From Cervus elaphus (Eukaryota; Chordata; Mammalia; Artiodactyla; Cervidae): a stretch of 64,000 nucleotides of DNA. The DNA lies in NCBI RefSeq assembly GCF_910594005.1, contig NC_057841.1:9223001-9287000 (forward strand), read 5' to 3'. Positions 46,951 through 58,741 of this stretch are shown one piece after another; the stretch's first letter is position 1, and every line of letters begins with the position of its first letter. A program made the translations under genes and the position numbers. The notes beneath the pieces are model-generated. The model searched no databases. It was not told where the DNA came from and saw only the letters and a program-made list of their open reading frames with translations.

Positions 46951-49204
46951 AGGCAAACTGTAACCGTGAAAGGAGGCTGTTGAACAATTAGCTGGGCAGA
47001 CAGGATGCTTGGGCTGTTACCTGGAGTCATTACCCAGGAGTCCTGTCCAAGGATGTAAAAATTTCATTTAAAGATATTTCCCTTTATTAAAACACAGGAG
47101 CAGTGAAACTTTCTACTGGCTTTCTGGAGACCAAAGGAAAGAATCTTACTTTGCTTGATTTCTCTAAGGCAGAAAATACGTTGTGCGTTGTCCTCATTGA
47201 GTCACGATGGCCCCAGAGGGTCTCAGAATGGCAACTTTAGACAAATAACCCTGGAGCTCTGTTCTGTGGTGGTGGCCACGGTGACTAGACCCCTGATGGA
47301 GGGACTGAGGGGAGTTAGGAGGGTCACTTCTCCTGAACACCCCCCACCCCCACTGGCCTGTGACTTGTAGCCTATGGCCTATACTCCTGTGCCTGGGTTT
47401 AGGGTCTCAATTCCACAAACACAAGTATGATGGACTTTTGAATGGAAGAGTCAATGAACTGACTACAGAATGGGGGTTAGTGAGATGCAAGCAGCTTGTT
47501 AGGAAGAAGGAGGCATGATTATAGTTTTGGAGAGAGGTTTAAAGATTAAAAGAGGTAGGTTTTAGAAGAAATAAACTAGAAACAATTAAAATATTTAATT
47601 CAGTACCCAAGCTAATTCAATGGTAAGTGATAAAGTTAAATTAATTTAAAAGTATGACCTTGAAAAGAAATATTTTCTCCAGTTTCATCATAAAATGTGG
47701 CCTAGGGAGGGCAGCAGGAGCATCGTTTCTGCACATCCCCCCGCCCACCTCCAACTCGCATGCGCACACTCGGTATCCACAGCTCTAATATCATAGTGAG
47801 TCCACCACTGCTCCTGGCAAGGTAATCCTCTCCGAACACGGGATCTCAGTGACATCAGGACAGGACAGCTAGCACAAAGGGCTTTCTGCTCATCTCACTG
47901 CAACAATTTGAGCATCACAGAGAAAGCAGCACCCTTAATTCGAGTAAGATACAGTTTTGAAGGTTTGCAAACTTGTAATGACACTCAGGAAAGAAAAGTT
48001 AATATCAAATGCACCAAACAGCGCTGTGAATGCAACAGGGCGTGTTTGATTTTCGGTGGCCTTTAGAAGTCGGGACTTGGTGCATGAGTGCAGGAATGGC
48101 TGTCCTTCAGGGTCCCTGTCTGTTTATGAGGCACAGGTGTGGCCCTGTTCGGCAGCGTTGCCCAGGTGAATGAGCCTAAACAAAGCTGGTTATGTGATGG
48201 TGGAGTCCCTTGAGAGCCTATTTCAGTGATGATACAATATCGTGATTAGGTCAGACAGACCTAAAGCCAGTAAGAGGGAGTAGGCATCCGTGTATGCATT
48301 CGTGTAGGGGCTGCTGGCAATTCCCAGGGAAGCAGAGGGGAGTGAAGAAAGGGGGTGCGTCAGAGGGTTCACTCCTGAGAGGGAAAGCACGTGTGGTCTC
48401 TTTCCCAAGGTCACCTGCCCTGCAGAGGGGAGGGAATTAAAGATGCCTTGCCGTGACATCCTGTGCAGTGGCCCAAGGGCGTGCTAGTGTGCTGGACAAC
48501 ACGTTCCTAGGGGATGGAGGGAGACGTATACCAGATTAAGAGGAGAAAGGGACAGAATCTGATGGACAAATTCTGCGATGCGTGTTCAAGTTCTTTGTCT
48601 CAAGAACATCCAGACACTTGCTCCCCACGGGGCTCAGCTTCCCTGGCTGGGTACTGTGCCCGGCTCTTGCTTCTAATTTTTCAGCCTTCTTATTACTCTC
48701 CACCATCTGTTCCCCAAAGCTGAAGAACATTTGTGTACAGATGAGGATTTTCCTCAAGTGAGGCAGAGCAGACAGCAGGCCGTAAATATTTTATGCTTTC
48801 CAGGATCATTTTCTTGCAGAGTATTAAGAATTCACGCCAACAGTTGGTAATGGGTTATCTGAAGAATGCTTTGCTTAGTAAAGCATTCATCTTGGTAAAG
48901 GATAGGAGGAAAGGACTTGGATAAATTCAGAGCTGAGGTTTCAAAGAGCTGCAGCGTCATTTCGCTCGTGGTGGCAGGCTCACCTACCTATTAACAACAC
49001 TTAAAATTCTCCTCTTGGACTATTTTTCTTTAACAGCTTTTGGGGAGCTTCTGACTTACGGAAAAGTGGCAAATATGTGTAGTACAAAGAACTCTTTTTT
49101 TTTTTTTCTATACCATCTGAGACTAAGCTGCTGACATGTCACATTACTTTCACATCCTTTAGTGCATATTTCCTACAAATAAGGATATTCTTCTACTTTA
49201 ATGT
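46951..49204. other. Intergenic DNA, 2.2 kb without recognised repeats
   Basis: No gene, RNA gene or repeat family identified; a run of T lies near 49096-49109. Possibly single-copy conserved DNA, which a cross-species alignment would show. Confidence 0.5.
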
Positions 49205-49233
49205 GCTGACTTATATCCCCCCAAATTCATACT

Positions 49234-49453
49234 GGGGCTTCCCAGATGGCACAGTGGCAAAGAATCTGCTTGCCAGTGCAGGAGACGCAAGAGACTCAGG
49301 TTTGATCCCTGGGTCAGGAAGATCCCCTGGAGTAGGAAACAGCAACCCACTCCATCCAGTATTCTTGCCTGTAAAATTCCTTGGACAGAGGAGCCTGGCT
49401 GGCTCATCGGGCCGCAAAGAGTTGGACATAACTGAGCAACAGAACACACACAT
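49234..49453 (+). mobile_element. Bov-tA SINE inside MLT1
   Basis: Sense copy from GGGGCTTCCCAGATGGCAC to AACTGAGCAACAGAACAC. CAAATTCATA (left) and CAAATTTGTA (right) are an 8/10 target duplication. Confidence 0.93.
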
Positions 49454-49530
49454 ACAAATTTGTATGTTGAAATCCTAGCCCTCAGGACCTCAGAACATGA
49501 CTGTATTTGAAGACAGGATCTTGAAAGAGG

Positions 49531-49722
49531 TTGTTGTTTACTTGCTAAGTCGTGTCCAACTCTTTTATGACTGCATGGACTGTTGCCTGCCAGGCTCCTC
49601 TGTCCATGGGATTTCGCAGGCAAGAATGCTGGAGTGGGTTGCCATTTCCTTCTCCAGATCATCCCAACCCAGGGATCAAACCCATGTCTCCTGCGTTGGC
49701 AGGTGGATTAAGAGCCACTAGG
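49531..49722 (-). mobile_element. Bov-tA SINE inside MLT1 with 8-bp TSD
   Basis: Antisense copy with a (TTG) end. GAAAGAGG flanks it at 49523-49530 and 49723-49730. Confidence 0.93.
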
Positions 49723-49815
49723 GAAAGAGGTAAGTTAGAATGAGGCCATAAGGGTGAGCCCTAATCCAACGTGGGGTCCTTACATGTAGAGGAGGTCAGG
49801 ATGCAGACACCTGCA

Positions 49816-50263
49816 GAGGGAAGATCAGGAGAGTGTGGGGGAGGCGACTCTTGCTTTTCGCACACAGTTCTGCCCTGAGCAATTGGTGATATTTGCTCCC
49901 ATCTGGTGGCTCCTCGGACGCTTGGAGGATGCGTGAGTATGGCATACGTATGGTTCTGGTCTCCAGTCCCGAGTTGTGCAGGAGAGGAGTCCAGTGGGCT
50001 CAGCTGCCTGTCCTGCATCCCAGCATGCCAGACACTGAAGTCTGGCCCGTCTGGTATGGACTTATTTTCACTGTCCCTCGTCTCCTGCCTGCCAGGACCC
50101 CTCCCAGCTCCCCCACTGTGTCAGATACATCTTTATTCTTATGCTAAAATTCTTAGGGTGATCCATGCTGCAACATTTTGAGAATTTATGGCAATGAAAG
50201 GGAAGTAACATGCCTGATCATATGCTAATCGGGGAAGGAAATTATGGGATATCTTTTCCTTCT
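49816..50263. other. Intergenic DNA, nothing recognised
   Basis: No gene or repeat identified. Confidence 0.45.
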
Positions 50264-50310
50264 TAAAAAAATTATTTTTAATTGGAGGATAATTGGTTTG
50301 GAATATTAGA
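50264..50310 (-). mobile_element. Very short L1 3' end (antisense)
   Basis: AAAATTATTTTTAATTGGAG and GATAATTGGTTTGGAATATT match the end of ruminant L1 as seen at 27000-27040; only about 45 bp. Confidence 0.65.
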
Positions 50311-50765
50311 TCCTTTCCTTTTAAGGTATATTCCCTTTGGGTAAATTATGAGGTAGCTCGGAGCTGCTATATAATGTATTATTGTAAGTCACTATATTGC
50401 TCACATCTTCAATTAAAATAGTTATAATTTTTGCTACTCTCCAAGTATTTAAAAACCAGGATGGGTAGCTATCACTAACTCGAGGGAAGGTCATTTAAGA
50501 AAAAAAGATAGCTTTTTTTAGTGGCATTTGGTAAAGTAGAAGGGGGATGAAGGGCATATTTTTCTTTAAAAATATGCTATTGCAGCAGTTTTGTTTAAAA
50601 TACTTTTGTTTAAAAATACACCGTGTGTTGATTTTTCCCAGTTTCTCATTTCTGTGTTGTTCCTTTGCATTTTTAAAAAATATTTAGTTTTATTAACTTG
50701 ACATTCTTCCCTTTATAGGTAATTTATGTCCATTAGCTCTGGTTTATAGATACATTTTCTGTTTT
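50311..50765. other. AT-rich intergenic DNA
   Basis: No gene or repeat identified. Confidence 0.45.
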
Positions 50766-50875
50766 CTTTTTGGCCACGTCTCATGCGGGATCTTAGTCCC
50801 TCACCAGGGACTGACCCGGTGCCCTCTGCCTTGGAAGGGGAAAGTCTTAACAATTGGACCACCAGGGATGTCCCA
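50766..50875 (-). mobile_element. CHR-type tRNA-Glu SINE, short, antisense
   Basis: TTTTTGGCCACGTCTCATGC, GGGATCTTAGTCCCTCACC and GACCACCAGGGATGTCCC; body missing. Confidence 0.85.
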
Positions 50876-53134
50876 ATCTTTTGCATTTTGACCCTGCATA
50901 CTTGGGTTACATATGTTAGACTGTTCCTGGAAAATAAAACTGAATTCTTGTGGTCACACATTTCCACTGTATAGAAAAATGTGGCATTAATTTCAGAACT
51001 TCAAGTCCCAGTGTGTATCGCTGGTTTTGAACAAAGGCAAGTAGACAGAGTGGTGACGGCAGACCTTGCCTACAAGCCCCCTAGTTTCCAGCCTCATATT
51101 CAGCTGGACGTGCGTGTTCACCTCTGACCCTCACGCTCCTTGGTCTCCATGTCGCCAGCAGATGCATCGACACTCAGAGAGGTCAAGTGAGATTGTCCAT
51201 GTGACTCAGCCATGTCAGGGGCAGAACAAGAATTCCATGTACGGGTCTCTGTAGCTTAACAGCTGTGCCCCTAGATACTTGACCGTAAGACATTTGCAGA
51301 TTTCCCACTCATAGTTTAACACTATCTTGATTTTCACAGCACTGTCAAGATTTCCCAGACTCTTCTCCCTAAAGAGTGGAAATGTGGCTTGTCTGATAGT
51401 TGATTTCTACAATGTTTTTGCAGCCAAAAGCCTCCTGGAGGAGCATCTTTCCTTCTCCTGCCAGCCGGACGGCTCAGTGCTCCCGGCCCAGCGATTGAGT
51501 GGGAGTGTGAGATTGGGGACCCATCTCCCCGACTCCTCAAGTGGCTATTGATGCCCTCTCAGCTGTGAAGACAACCCGAGGCCAGGACCAAACCAGAATC
51601 CTACAAGTAAGATCCTAATAATGAACAAGGCCAGTGGGAGAAGAGATTTATAATGGTAAAAGATGTTCTGTGCAGAGTGTAGTGGGTGAGGGAAGATTTC
51701 ATAGCACAAAGAAACCACTTCTCCTTTTCAGGGATGAATCCGGACCCTAAGTTGAACATGTAGTTGAACTCGATGACAAGGTTTTAAAACAGACCCAACT
51801 CAAACACTTCTCCAAATAGTTCTGCTCAATGTAATTTCAAACAAGGTATTTGAACGGCATATTAAAAATGCTTCAGAGCTAAGGGTTTATTTCTTTTTCC
51901 CTCTGTAAATTATTCTGACCAAGATAGAGAATCTAATTAACGTAAACCTTTTAATTACATTAAACAGTCCTATATTCCTTCTTGTTCTGCAAATGTGCTC
52001 AGATCTGAAGGCTGTTCTACAAATTGTCACATAGTGTTCATTTCTTTGAATACTGCTTCATAATGTCACAATTTCCATAAAGTGCCAAAGGGTATTTCTA
52101 AAGTCCCTTGCAGGTAAGTCGAAAAATTACTGCAGGGTATCCCTCTGGCAATCCAGTCACAAGGACTTCATGGTAACTTCTATAAAAGGCATTAAGGTGG
52201 ACAAAGACCTGAACTATTGAACTCAAGCAATTCACGGCAGTTTGAACCTGACAACTGGGTGACTGTGGCCGTAATCTACTGTTAAATCCCTTTGCTTATC
52301 CTAAACATGGTCTCTAATGTCTGATCAGCTGGGTTATAGGGCACTGAAATCATTGAAGAGTATCATCTGTGGTTTTAGGGTTTTCAGGGAAAGAAAGAGT
52401 CAGCTCTACCGAAGTCAGGGTTTGGGGGCAGCTTGTCAGTTATAGCCTGCTCCCCGGTCCTCGTTGACACTTGGCTCTGAAGGGCTCCTCCAGCACCTGG
52501 GGGGCAGGGAAGGCTCGGCTGGAGGCTGGAGGACAAGGCTCTGTTTGCTGCTTCCCTCCGGGCCTGCGGGGAGCCCGACAGAAGTTTCATTCCAGGCGAC
52601 CTTCTTTGCTCTCACCAGGAACAGTCAGATAATTGACCTCTGCTGCAGGTTAATCGTCCTTCCCAAACTGAGCCGCCGTCTGTGAGCTGGTGTCTATTAA
52701 ATGACCGCAGATGTCGTGTTGGCAGGTGGGAGCGGAGCCTTGGGATGCGTGGCTGGGGAGGGAGGGGCCAGGACGAGACATGTGAGTTCTGGAGAAATAG
52801 CTGTGTGAGCGCAACCCGAGGCAGCATTTCTCAGGGCCACCGGCATCCGCGGTGTGTGTACTGAGCCCCTGCTAAGGCTGTGTCCCGAGGAAGAAGATGG
52901 CCTGGTTAGAAAGACACCAGCACATACAGGAAACTCAGTGACAAGCTTGCTAAGCAGTGAGAACCAACGTGGGCTTTTCCCTGGCCCATTGTTCAAGGTT
53001 TATCTGTGTTACTTGACTATGAATCCATTAAGAATGACAGATTCTTGGGCCCTGTGATGGATTAAATGATGCCCCCTAGTTGGGTACTCAACTGATAAGA
53101 CTTATCTTCCGATCCAGAGACCCAGAGATCCATC
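50876..53134. other. Intergenic DNA, mostly unrecognised
   Basis: About 2.3 kb. A probable antisense MIR lies near 51170-51285. The rest shows no gene or repeat family. Confidence 0.5.
51170..51285 (-). mobile_element. Probable MIR SINE (antisense)
   Basis: ACTCAGAGAGGTCAAGTGAG, GTCAGGGGCAGAACAAGAAT and CTTAACAGCTGTGCC resemble the antisense MIR core and head. Confidence 0.55.
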
Positions 53135-53171
53135 TGTGTGTGTGTGTGTGTGTGTGTCTATGTGTGTGTGT
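53135..53171. repeat. (TG)n microsatellite with interruption
   Basis: Alternating TG with a CTA interruption at about 53158-53160, fused to the tail end of the next SINE. Confidence 0.95.
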
Positions 53172-53360
53172 TAATTGCTCAGTGGTGTCTGACTCTTTGT
53201 GACCCCATGGACCAGAGTCTGCCAGGCTCCTCTGTCCATGGGATTCTCCAGGCAAGAATACTGGAGTGGGTTGCTATTTCCTTCTCCAGGGGATCTTCCC
53301 AATCCAGGGATGGAACCTGGGTCTCCTGCATTGCAGGCAGATTCTTTACCATCTGAGCCA
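53172..53360 (-). mobile_element. Bov-tA SINE
   Basis: Antisense copy from AATTGCTCAGTGGTGTCTG to CCATCTGAGCCA; the last head bases are missing. Confidence 0.94.
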
Positions 53361-53547
53361 AATAAAATAAACCAGTATTAATAATAATACTAACGATGAT
53401 GCTGTCATGCTTGATAAAAGACAGAAATCAACATTTTTATAACTCTGACATGAAAAATAATAAACCTGTTACAATCCAATTATTTGAAACTACTTGAAAA
53501 ACAAAATATTTTGATGTATTATGTGCACTTTACATAACTATAGGTTA

Positions 53548-53757
53548 GATGAAGTGAAGTCGCTCAGTCGTGTCCGACTCTTTGTGACCCCATGGACTGT
53601 AGCTTATCAGGCCCCTCCGTCCTTGGGATTCTCCAGGCAAGAATACTGGAGTGGGTTGCCACTTCCTTCTCCAGGAGATCTTCCCAACCCAGGGATCGAA
53701 CCCGGGTCTCCCACATTGCAGACAGACGCTTTACCATCTGAACCACCAGGGAAGCTC
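53548..53757 (-). mobile_element. Bov-tA SINE with perfect 8-bp TSD
   Basis: Antisense, near full length. ATAGGTTA flanks it at 53540-53547 and 53758-53765. Confidence 0.95.
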
Positions 53758-53765
53758 ATAGGTTA

Positions 53766-54233
53766 AGATAAAAAGTAGATATTAATGACCATGACATTTA
53801 GCTTAATAGCTTGATGGTTTTTATCTGAATTGCTCCTAAGCAAAACTGGGAGCTTCTGCGGGCAGCCCATCACACACAGTGGCTTCCTGGAAAAACCGAA
53901 CAGCTGGTCTTGATTGCGCCTCTTCGGTTCCTTGAGAAATCAACACACAGGCCTTCAGTCTCCTCTGTAAGCAGGAAACGGCAGGCCCCACAGAGCACAC
54001 ATTTGTTTTGTAGCGTTTCCTCCTCTCTGTGACAATGCTGACAATTTGCTGAAGTAGATGAACGTCCCCATGTCTATGTTCCCACGTGGCAGGAACAGTG
54101 GGTGAATGTGAGTAACGAGTTCTCATCACTGAGGCTCCCCTGGACTGGAGTGTCATTACTGCCAAGTCACTTGCTTCTTCTCTTCCTCCACTGCTTTTCT
54201 GTCTTCTCCCCGTGACTTGATACATGACTTGAT
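53766..54233. other. Intergenic DNA, nothing recognised
   Basis: No gene or repeat identified. Confidence 0.45.
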
Positions 54234-54367
54234 CATGGAATTCTCCAGGCAAGAATATTGGAATGGGTTGCTGTTTCCTTCTCCAGGGGATCTTCCCGAC
54301 CCAGGACTGAAACCACCTCTCCTGCATTGCAGGCAGATTCTTTACCACCGAGCCACCGGGGAAGCCC
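54234..54367 (-). mobile_element. Bov-tA SINE, 3'-truncated
   Basis: Antisense copy starting at CATGGAATTCTCCAGGCAAG and ending GAGCCACCGGGGAAGCCC. Confidence 0.92.
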
Positions 54368-54959
54368 ATGATGTTGCCACGTGTACCAAATATAATATGT
54401 GCAATACATGCCCTGACGGATTCTAGTTGCCAGAAATAAAGCCAGGATCTCTCAGTTCAGTTTAGTTGCTCAGTTGTGTCCGACTCTTTGCAACCCCATG
54501 AATCGCAGCATGCCAGGACTCCCTGTCCATCACCAACTCCCGGAGTTTACTCAAACTCATGCCCATCAAGTCGGTGATGCCATCCAGCCATCTCATCCTC
54601 TGTTGTCCCCTTCTCCTCCTGCCTCCAATCCCTCCCAGCATCAGGGTCTTTTCCAATGAGTCAACTCTTCGCATGAGGTGGCCAAAGTACTGGAGTTTCA
54701 GCTTCAGCATCAGTCCTTCCAATGAACACCCAGGACTGATCTCCTTTAGGATGGACTGGTTGGATCTCTTTGCAGTCCAAGGGACTCTCAAGTCTTCTCC
54801 AACACCACAGGTCAAAAGCATCAATTTTTCGGCGCTCAGCTTTCTTCACAGTCCAACTTTCACATCCATACATGACCACTGGAAAAACCATAGCCTTGAC
54901 CAGACGGACCTTTGTTGGCAAAGTAATGTCTCTGCTTTTTAATATGCTATCTAGGTTGG

Positions 54960-55517
54960 TCATAACTTTCCTTCCAAGGAGTAAAAGCGTCTTTTAATTT
55001 CATGGCTGCAGTCACCATCCACAGTGATTTTGCAGCCCAAAAAAATGAAGTCTGACACTGTCTCCCCATCTATTTCCCATGAGGTGATGGGACCAGATGC
55101 CATGATCTTGGTTTTCTGAATGTTAAGCTTTAAGCCAACTTTTTCACTCTCCTCTTTCACTTTCATCAAGAGGCTTTTTAGTTCCTCTTCACTCTCTGCC
55201 ATAAGGGTGGTGTCATCTGCATATCTGAGGTTATTGATATTTCTCCTGGCAACCTTGATTCCAGCTTGTGCTTCTTCCAGCCCAGCGTTTCTCATGATGT
55301 ACTCTGCATATAAGTTAAATAAGCAGGGTGACAATATACAACCTTTACGTACTCCTTTTCCTATTTGGAACCAGTCTGTTGTTCCATGTTCAGTTCTAAT
55401 TGTTGCTTCCTGACCTGCATACAGGTTCCTGAAGAGGCAGGTCAGGTGGTCTGGTATTCCCATCTCTTTCAGAATTTTCCACAGTTTATTGTGATCCACA
55501 CAGTCGAAGGCTTTCAC
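54960..55517 (-). pseudogene. BovB ORF remnant: RT catalytic core
   Basis: 185 codons open, in the same frame as the preceding remnant. It carries the fingers/palm motifs AFDCVDHNKLW and RYADDTTL, with both catalytic aspartates kept. The frame is lost shortly after SHEIKRRF by a small insertion. Confidence 0.92.
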
Positions 55518-55607
55518 ATAGTCAATAAAGCAGAAATAGATGTTTTTCTGGAACTCTCTTGCTTTTTCGATGATCCAGCGGATATTGGCGATTTGATCTC
55601 TGGTTCC

Positions 55608-56336
55608 TCAGCCTTTTCTAAAACCAGCTTGAACATCTGGGAGTTCATGGTTCATGTATTGCTGAAGCCTGGCTTGGAGAATTTTAAGCATCACTTTACT
55701 AGCGTGTGAGATGAGTGCAATTGTGTGGTAGTTTGAGTATTCTTTGGCATTGCCTTTCTTAGGGATTGGAATGAAAACTGACCTTTTCCAGTCCTGTGGC
55801 CACTGCTGAGTTTTCCAAGTTTGCTGGCATATTGAGTGCAGCACTTTCACAGCATCATCTTTCAGGATTTGAAATAGCTCAACTGGAATTTCATCACCTC
55901 CACTAGCTTTGTTCGTAGTGATGCTTTCTAAGGCCCACTTGACTTCACATTCCAGGATGTCTGGCTCTAGGTCAGTGATCACACCATTGTGATTATCTGG
56001 GTTGTGAAGATCTTTTTTGTACAGTTCTTCTGTGTATTCTTGCCACCTCTTCTTAATATCTTCTGCTTCTGTTAGGTCCATACCATTTCGGTCCTTTATC
56101 GAACCCATCTTTGCCTGAAATATTCCCTTGATATCTCTAATTTTCTTGAAGAGATCTCTAGTCTTTCCCATTCTGTTGTCTTCCTCTATTTCTTTGCATT
56201 GATTGCTGAGGAAGGCTTTCTTTTCTCTCCTGGCTATTCTTTGGAACTCTGCATTCAAATGGGAATATCTTTCCTTTTCTCCTTTGCTTTTCACTTCTCT
56301 TCTTTTCACAGCTATTTGTAAGGCCTCCTCAGACAA
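55608..56336 (-). pseudogene. BovB ORF remnant: linker and RT N-terminal part
   Basis: 242 codons open on the minus strand with clear similarity to RTE-clade polymerase sequence (TNKASGGDEIPVELFQIL). It ends at a TGA where the family has an arginine codon, most simply a CpG to TpG change. This is retrotransposon sequence, not a host gene. Confidence 0.9.
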
Positions 56337-56779
56337 CCATTTTGCCTTTTTGCATTTCTTTTCCTTGGGGATGGTCTTGATCCCTGTCTCCTGTACAATG
56401 TCACAAACCTCTGTCCATAGTTCATCAGGCTCTCTATCAGATCTAGTCCCTTAAATCTATTTCCTACTTCCACTGCATAGTCATAAGGGATTTGATTTAG
56501 GTCATACCTGAATGGTCTAGTGGTTTTCCCTACTTTCTTCAGTTTAAGTCTAAATTTGGCAATAAGGAGTTCATGATCTGAGCCACAGTCAGCTCCTGGT
56601 CTTGTTTTTGCTGACTGTATAGAGCTTCTCCATCTTTGGCTGCACAGAATACAATCAATCTGATTTTGGTGTTGACCACCTGGTGATGTCCATGTGTAGA
56701 GTCTTCTCTTGTGTTGTTGGAAGAGGGTGTTTGCTATGACCAGTGCGTTCTCTTGGCAAAACTCTATGAATTTGACCAT
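56312..56779 (-). pseudogene. BovB ORF remnant: endonuclease C-terminal part
   Basis: 155 codons containing the AP-endonuclease-type SDHELL block. The N-terminal half of the domain is missing by 5' truncation, and the frame shifts before it reaches the RT linker. Confidence 0.88.
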
Positions 56780-56815
56780 TTCAACTAATTTTTCACTTTG
56801 GCATGCTTCCTTTTA

Positions 56816-57248
56816 GTATTATTTTAAAAATTCCTTAGATCTTCAATCCATGGAATGGATACATGCAAAACATTTAGTGAGGTCTTTGCTGTTAACTGTT
56901 TTTAACAAAAGTTCCCCATAAATTCCATGAAAATGGGAAAGGACAGGAAGAAGAGGAGAGGCATTTTACAACTTACCAGAGATCTTAGAAATGATGACTG
57001 TAAAGAGAAGCACTGACTAATCCTTTCCTAGGTTGGGTGGGGAATCTGGAAACGGCATTTAGTGGAAGAGGAGCAGATGCCTCAGCAGGTCCTTGGGGTG
57101 TCAGGGGAAGTGGGGGGCACCTTAGAAGCTCTGTGTACATTACTGCCTGCCCCAGCATCAGATGCCTGATGGTGAAAAGACATACCCAGCGTATCTGGTT
57201 AATGCAAACGGTTATTCTGAGCTGTTTATGTTGGAGTTTTTGAGTAAA
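56816..57248. other. Intergenic DNA, nothing recognised
   Basis: No gene or repeat identified. Confidence 0.45.
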
Positions 57249-57443
57249 TGTGTTAGTCACTCAGTCGTGTCTGACTCTGCCACCCTATGGACTGTAGCCC
57301 GCCAGGCTCCTCTGTTCATGAGGATTCTCCAGGCAATAATACTGGAGTGGATAGCCATGCTCTCCTCCAGGGGATCTTCCCCACTCAGGGATTGAACCCA
57401 GGTCTCATGCATTGCAGGCAGATTCTTTACTGTCTGAGCCACC
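57249..57443 (-). mobile_element. Bov-tA SINE
   Basis: Antisense copy from GTTAGTCACTCAGTCGTGTC to TGTCTGAGCCACCA. Confidence 0.93.
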
Positions 57444-57622
57444 AAAATAGTCACACCATTTTCACTGCAGTCAAGGAAATATTTTACCATGAAAAAATTC
57501 TTTTTTTCCCAAAAGTGCACAAAACTCTCTAGGGTCAAATCAATAGACATGTATCAAAGCATTTACTGTGCTTACACTATCTGTATGATCAAAACAATTT
57601 TTTTTCTTTGCATTTTGTTAAT

Positions 57623-57736
57623 AGGACTTCCCTGATAACTCGGTAGAGAATCCACCTCAATGCAGGAGATCCTGGTTCGATTCCTGGGTTGGGAAGATCC
57701 ACTGGAGAAGGGGTAGGCTACCCAGTCCAGTATTCT
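57623..57736 (+). mobile_element. Bov-tA SINE, head half only
   Basis: GGACTTCCCTGATAACTC to CCAGTCCAGTATTCTT, then the sequence stops and a second head begins at once. Confidence 0.9.
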
Positions 57737-57799
57737 TGGGCTTCCTTTGTGGCTCAGCTGGCAAAGAATTTACCTGCAATGTGGGAGACCTGGGTTTTT
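57737..57799 (+). mobile_element. Second Bov-tA head fragment in tandem
   Basis: GGGCTTCCTTTGTGGCTCAG to GGGAGACCTGGGTTTT: only the tRNA-like head, directly following the fragment before it. Confidence 0.9.
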
Positions 57800-57859
57800 T
57801 TTTGTTACATATGAAGTCTTTTACAAGCTGTTCTTTTGCTGCAAAACCATCTTTTGCTG

Positions 57860-57860
<1 letters not shown>

Positions 57861-57898
<38 letters not shown>
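57861..57898. repeat. (TG)19 microsatellite
   Basis: Uninterrupted TG tract of about 38 bases, probably length-polymorphic. Confidence 0.97.
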
Positions 57899-57903
<5 letters not shown>

Positions 57904-58741
57904 TCTGAAGAGCAGTATTGATGTTTTCTTTTTTCCAAGACTGCTCCTAGAGAAATTTCAACCTTCCAGAGGCATTAGATGCACATTATTTTGGTTGTGA
58001 TTGCTTTACTGATCCATGAATGCTTTCAGCTGTGCCAATACTGTGTCTATGATTTTTAGTCTTCTATTTCTTAGGGCTGGCGTGCTAAGACTTCAGCAGC
58101 TTTTAAAGTCAGCTTCTGAGAACTATGTTGTCTGTGTTTTAGAAGTATGTCTAGATGCTTCTAAGGCTTGGGTTCAAACCAGATATGCTAAGAACTGAAG
58201 GTACAAAAATGAAAATGATACCTTAAAAGGCACTGTGAGGTTGAATGCATGAATGAGAATGCCTGTTTCTGGCTCCCAGTAACAGTAAAAAACAGTAGAG
58301 CCCCACGTCCCCCATCCAGCCGGCCCCATGAGGCTGTGAGGACTTGATGAGACCACACCTGGCAGGAGGTACTTTTGGCTGCGCAGGTGTGTGGTCAGGG
58401 CTGCAGAAGACTGACGTCTACCTCTTGGTGTGCTGTAAATTCATGGTCAATAACTTCAGGGCAAAAACAATGCCTTGTGACCCCAATTCTCATAGAAGAC
58501 TTTTGAAAATGCCACTGAGGGGAGGACAAATCCTACCCAACTAAGTGGTAGCTTCCATGACTGCTTTGCCAGGAAAGAAATATGAGAGGCCTGATTAAGA
58601 AAATTCCAAGTACTGAGAATGTTTGGTAGCAAAACACAGATAAAACATCTTAAAACGGCTAAATCTCAAATATTTTCAAATGTTCATCTCGAGTCTGATT
58701 CCAAAATAGATGGAAAGAAGCTGCTTTGGGCATCTTTTTAA
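57899..58741. other. Intergenic DNA, nothing recognised
   Basis: No gene or repeat identified. Confidence 0.45.

Larger units (their letters stand above)
49205..49815 (+). mobile_element. MLT1-type LTR broken by two SINEs
   Basis: Three LTR pieces in consensus order: CTTATATCCCCCCAAATTC at 49211-49229, TATGTTGAAATCCTAGCCC to GACTGTATTTGAAGACAGG at 49462-49522, and GAATGAGGCCATAAGGGTGA to GCCCTAATCC at 49738-49768 and beyond. The gaps are a sense and an antisense Bov-tA. Confidence 0.8.
54453..56815 (-). mobile_element. BovB (RTE) LINE, 2.4 kb, 5'-truncated, endonuclease/RT frame partly legible
   Basis: Longest element in the window. Read on the minus strand: the end of the AP-type endonuclease (about 56779-56312, with the GSDHELLIAKF motif), the linker and RT N-terminal part (56336-55608, GDEIPVELFQILKDDAVKVL and FIPIPKKGNAKEYSNYHTIA), the RT core (55517-54960, KGCILSPCLFNLYAEYI and the catalytic RYADDTTLMAESEEEL), then the C-terminal domain and 3' end at 54453. 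The RT halves are in the same frame, parted by one TGA at 55610-55608. A frameshift separates the endonuclease from the RT part, and another ends the RT frame near 54985. About 0.8 kb of the 5' end is missing relative to a full-length element, so it is inactive. Confidence 0.95.
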
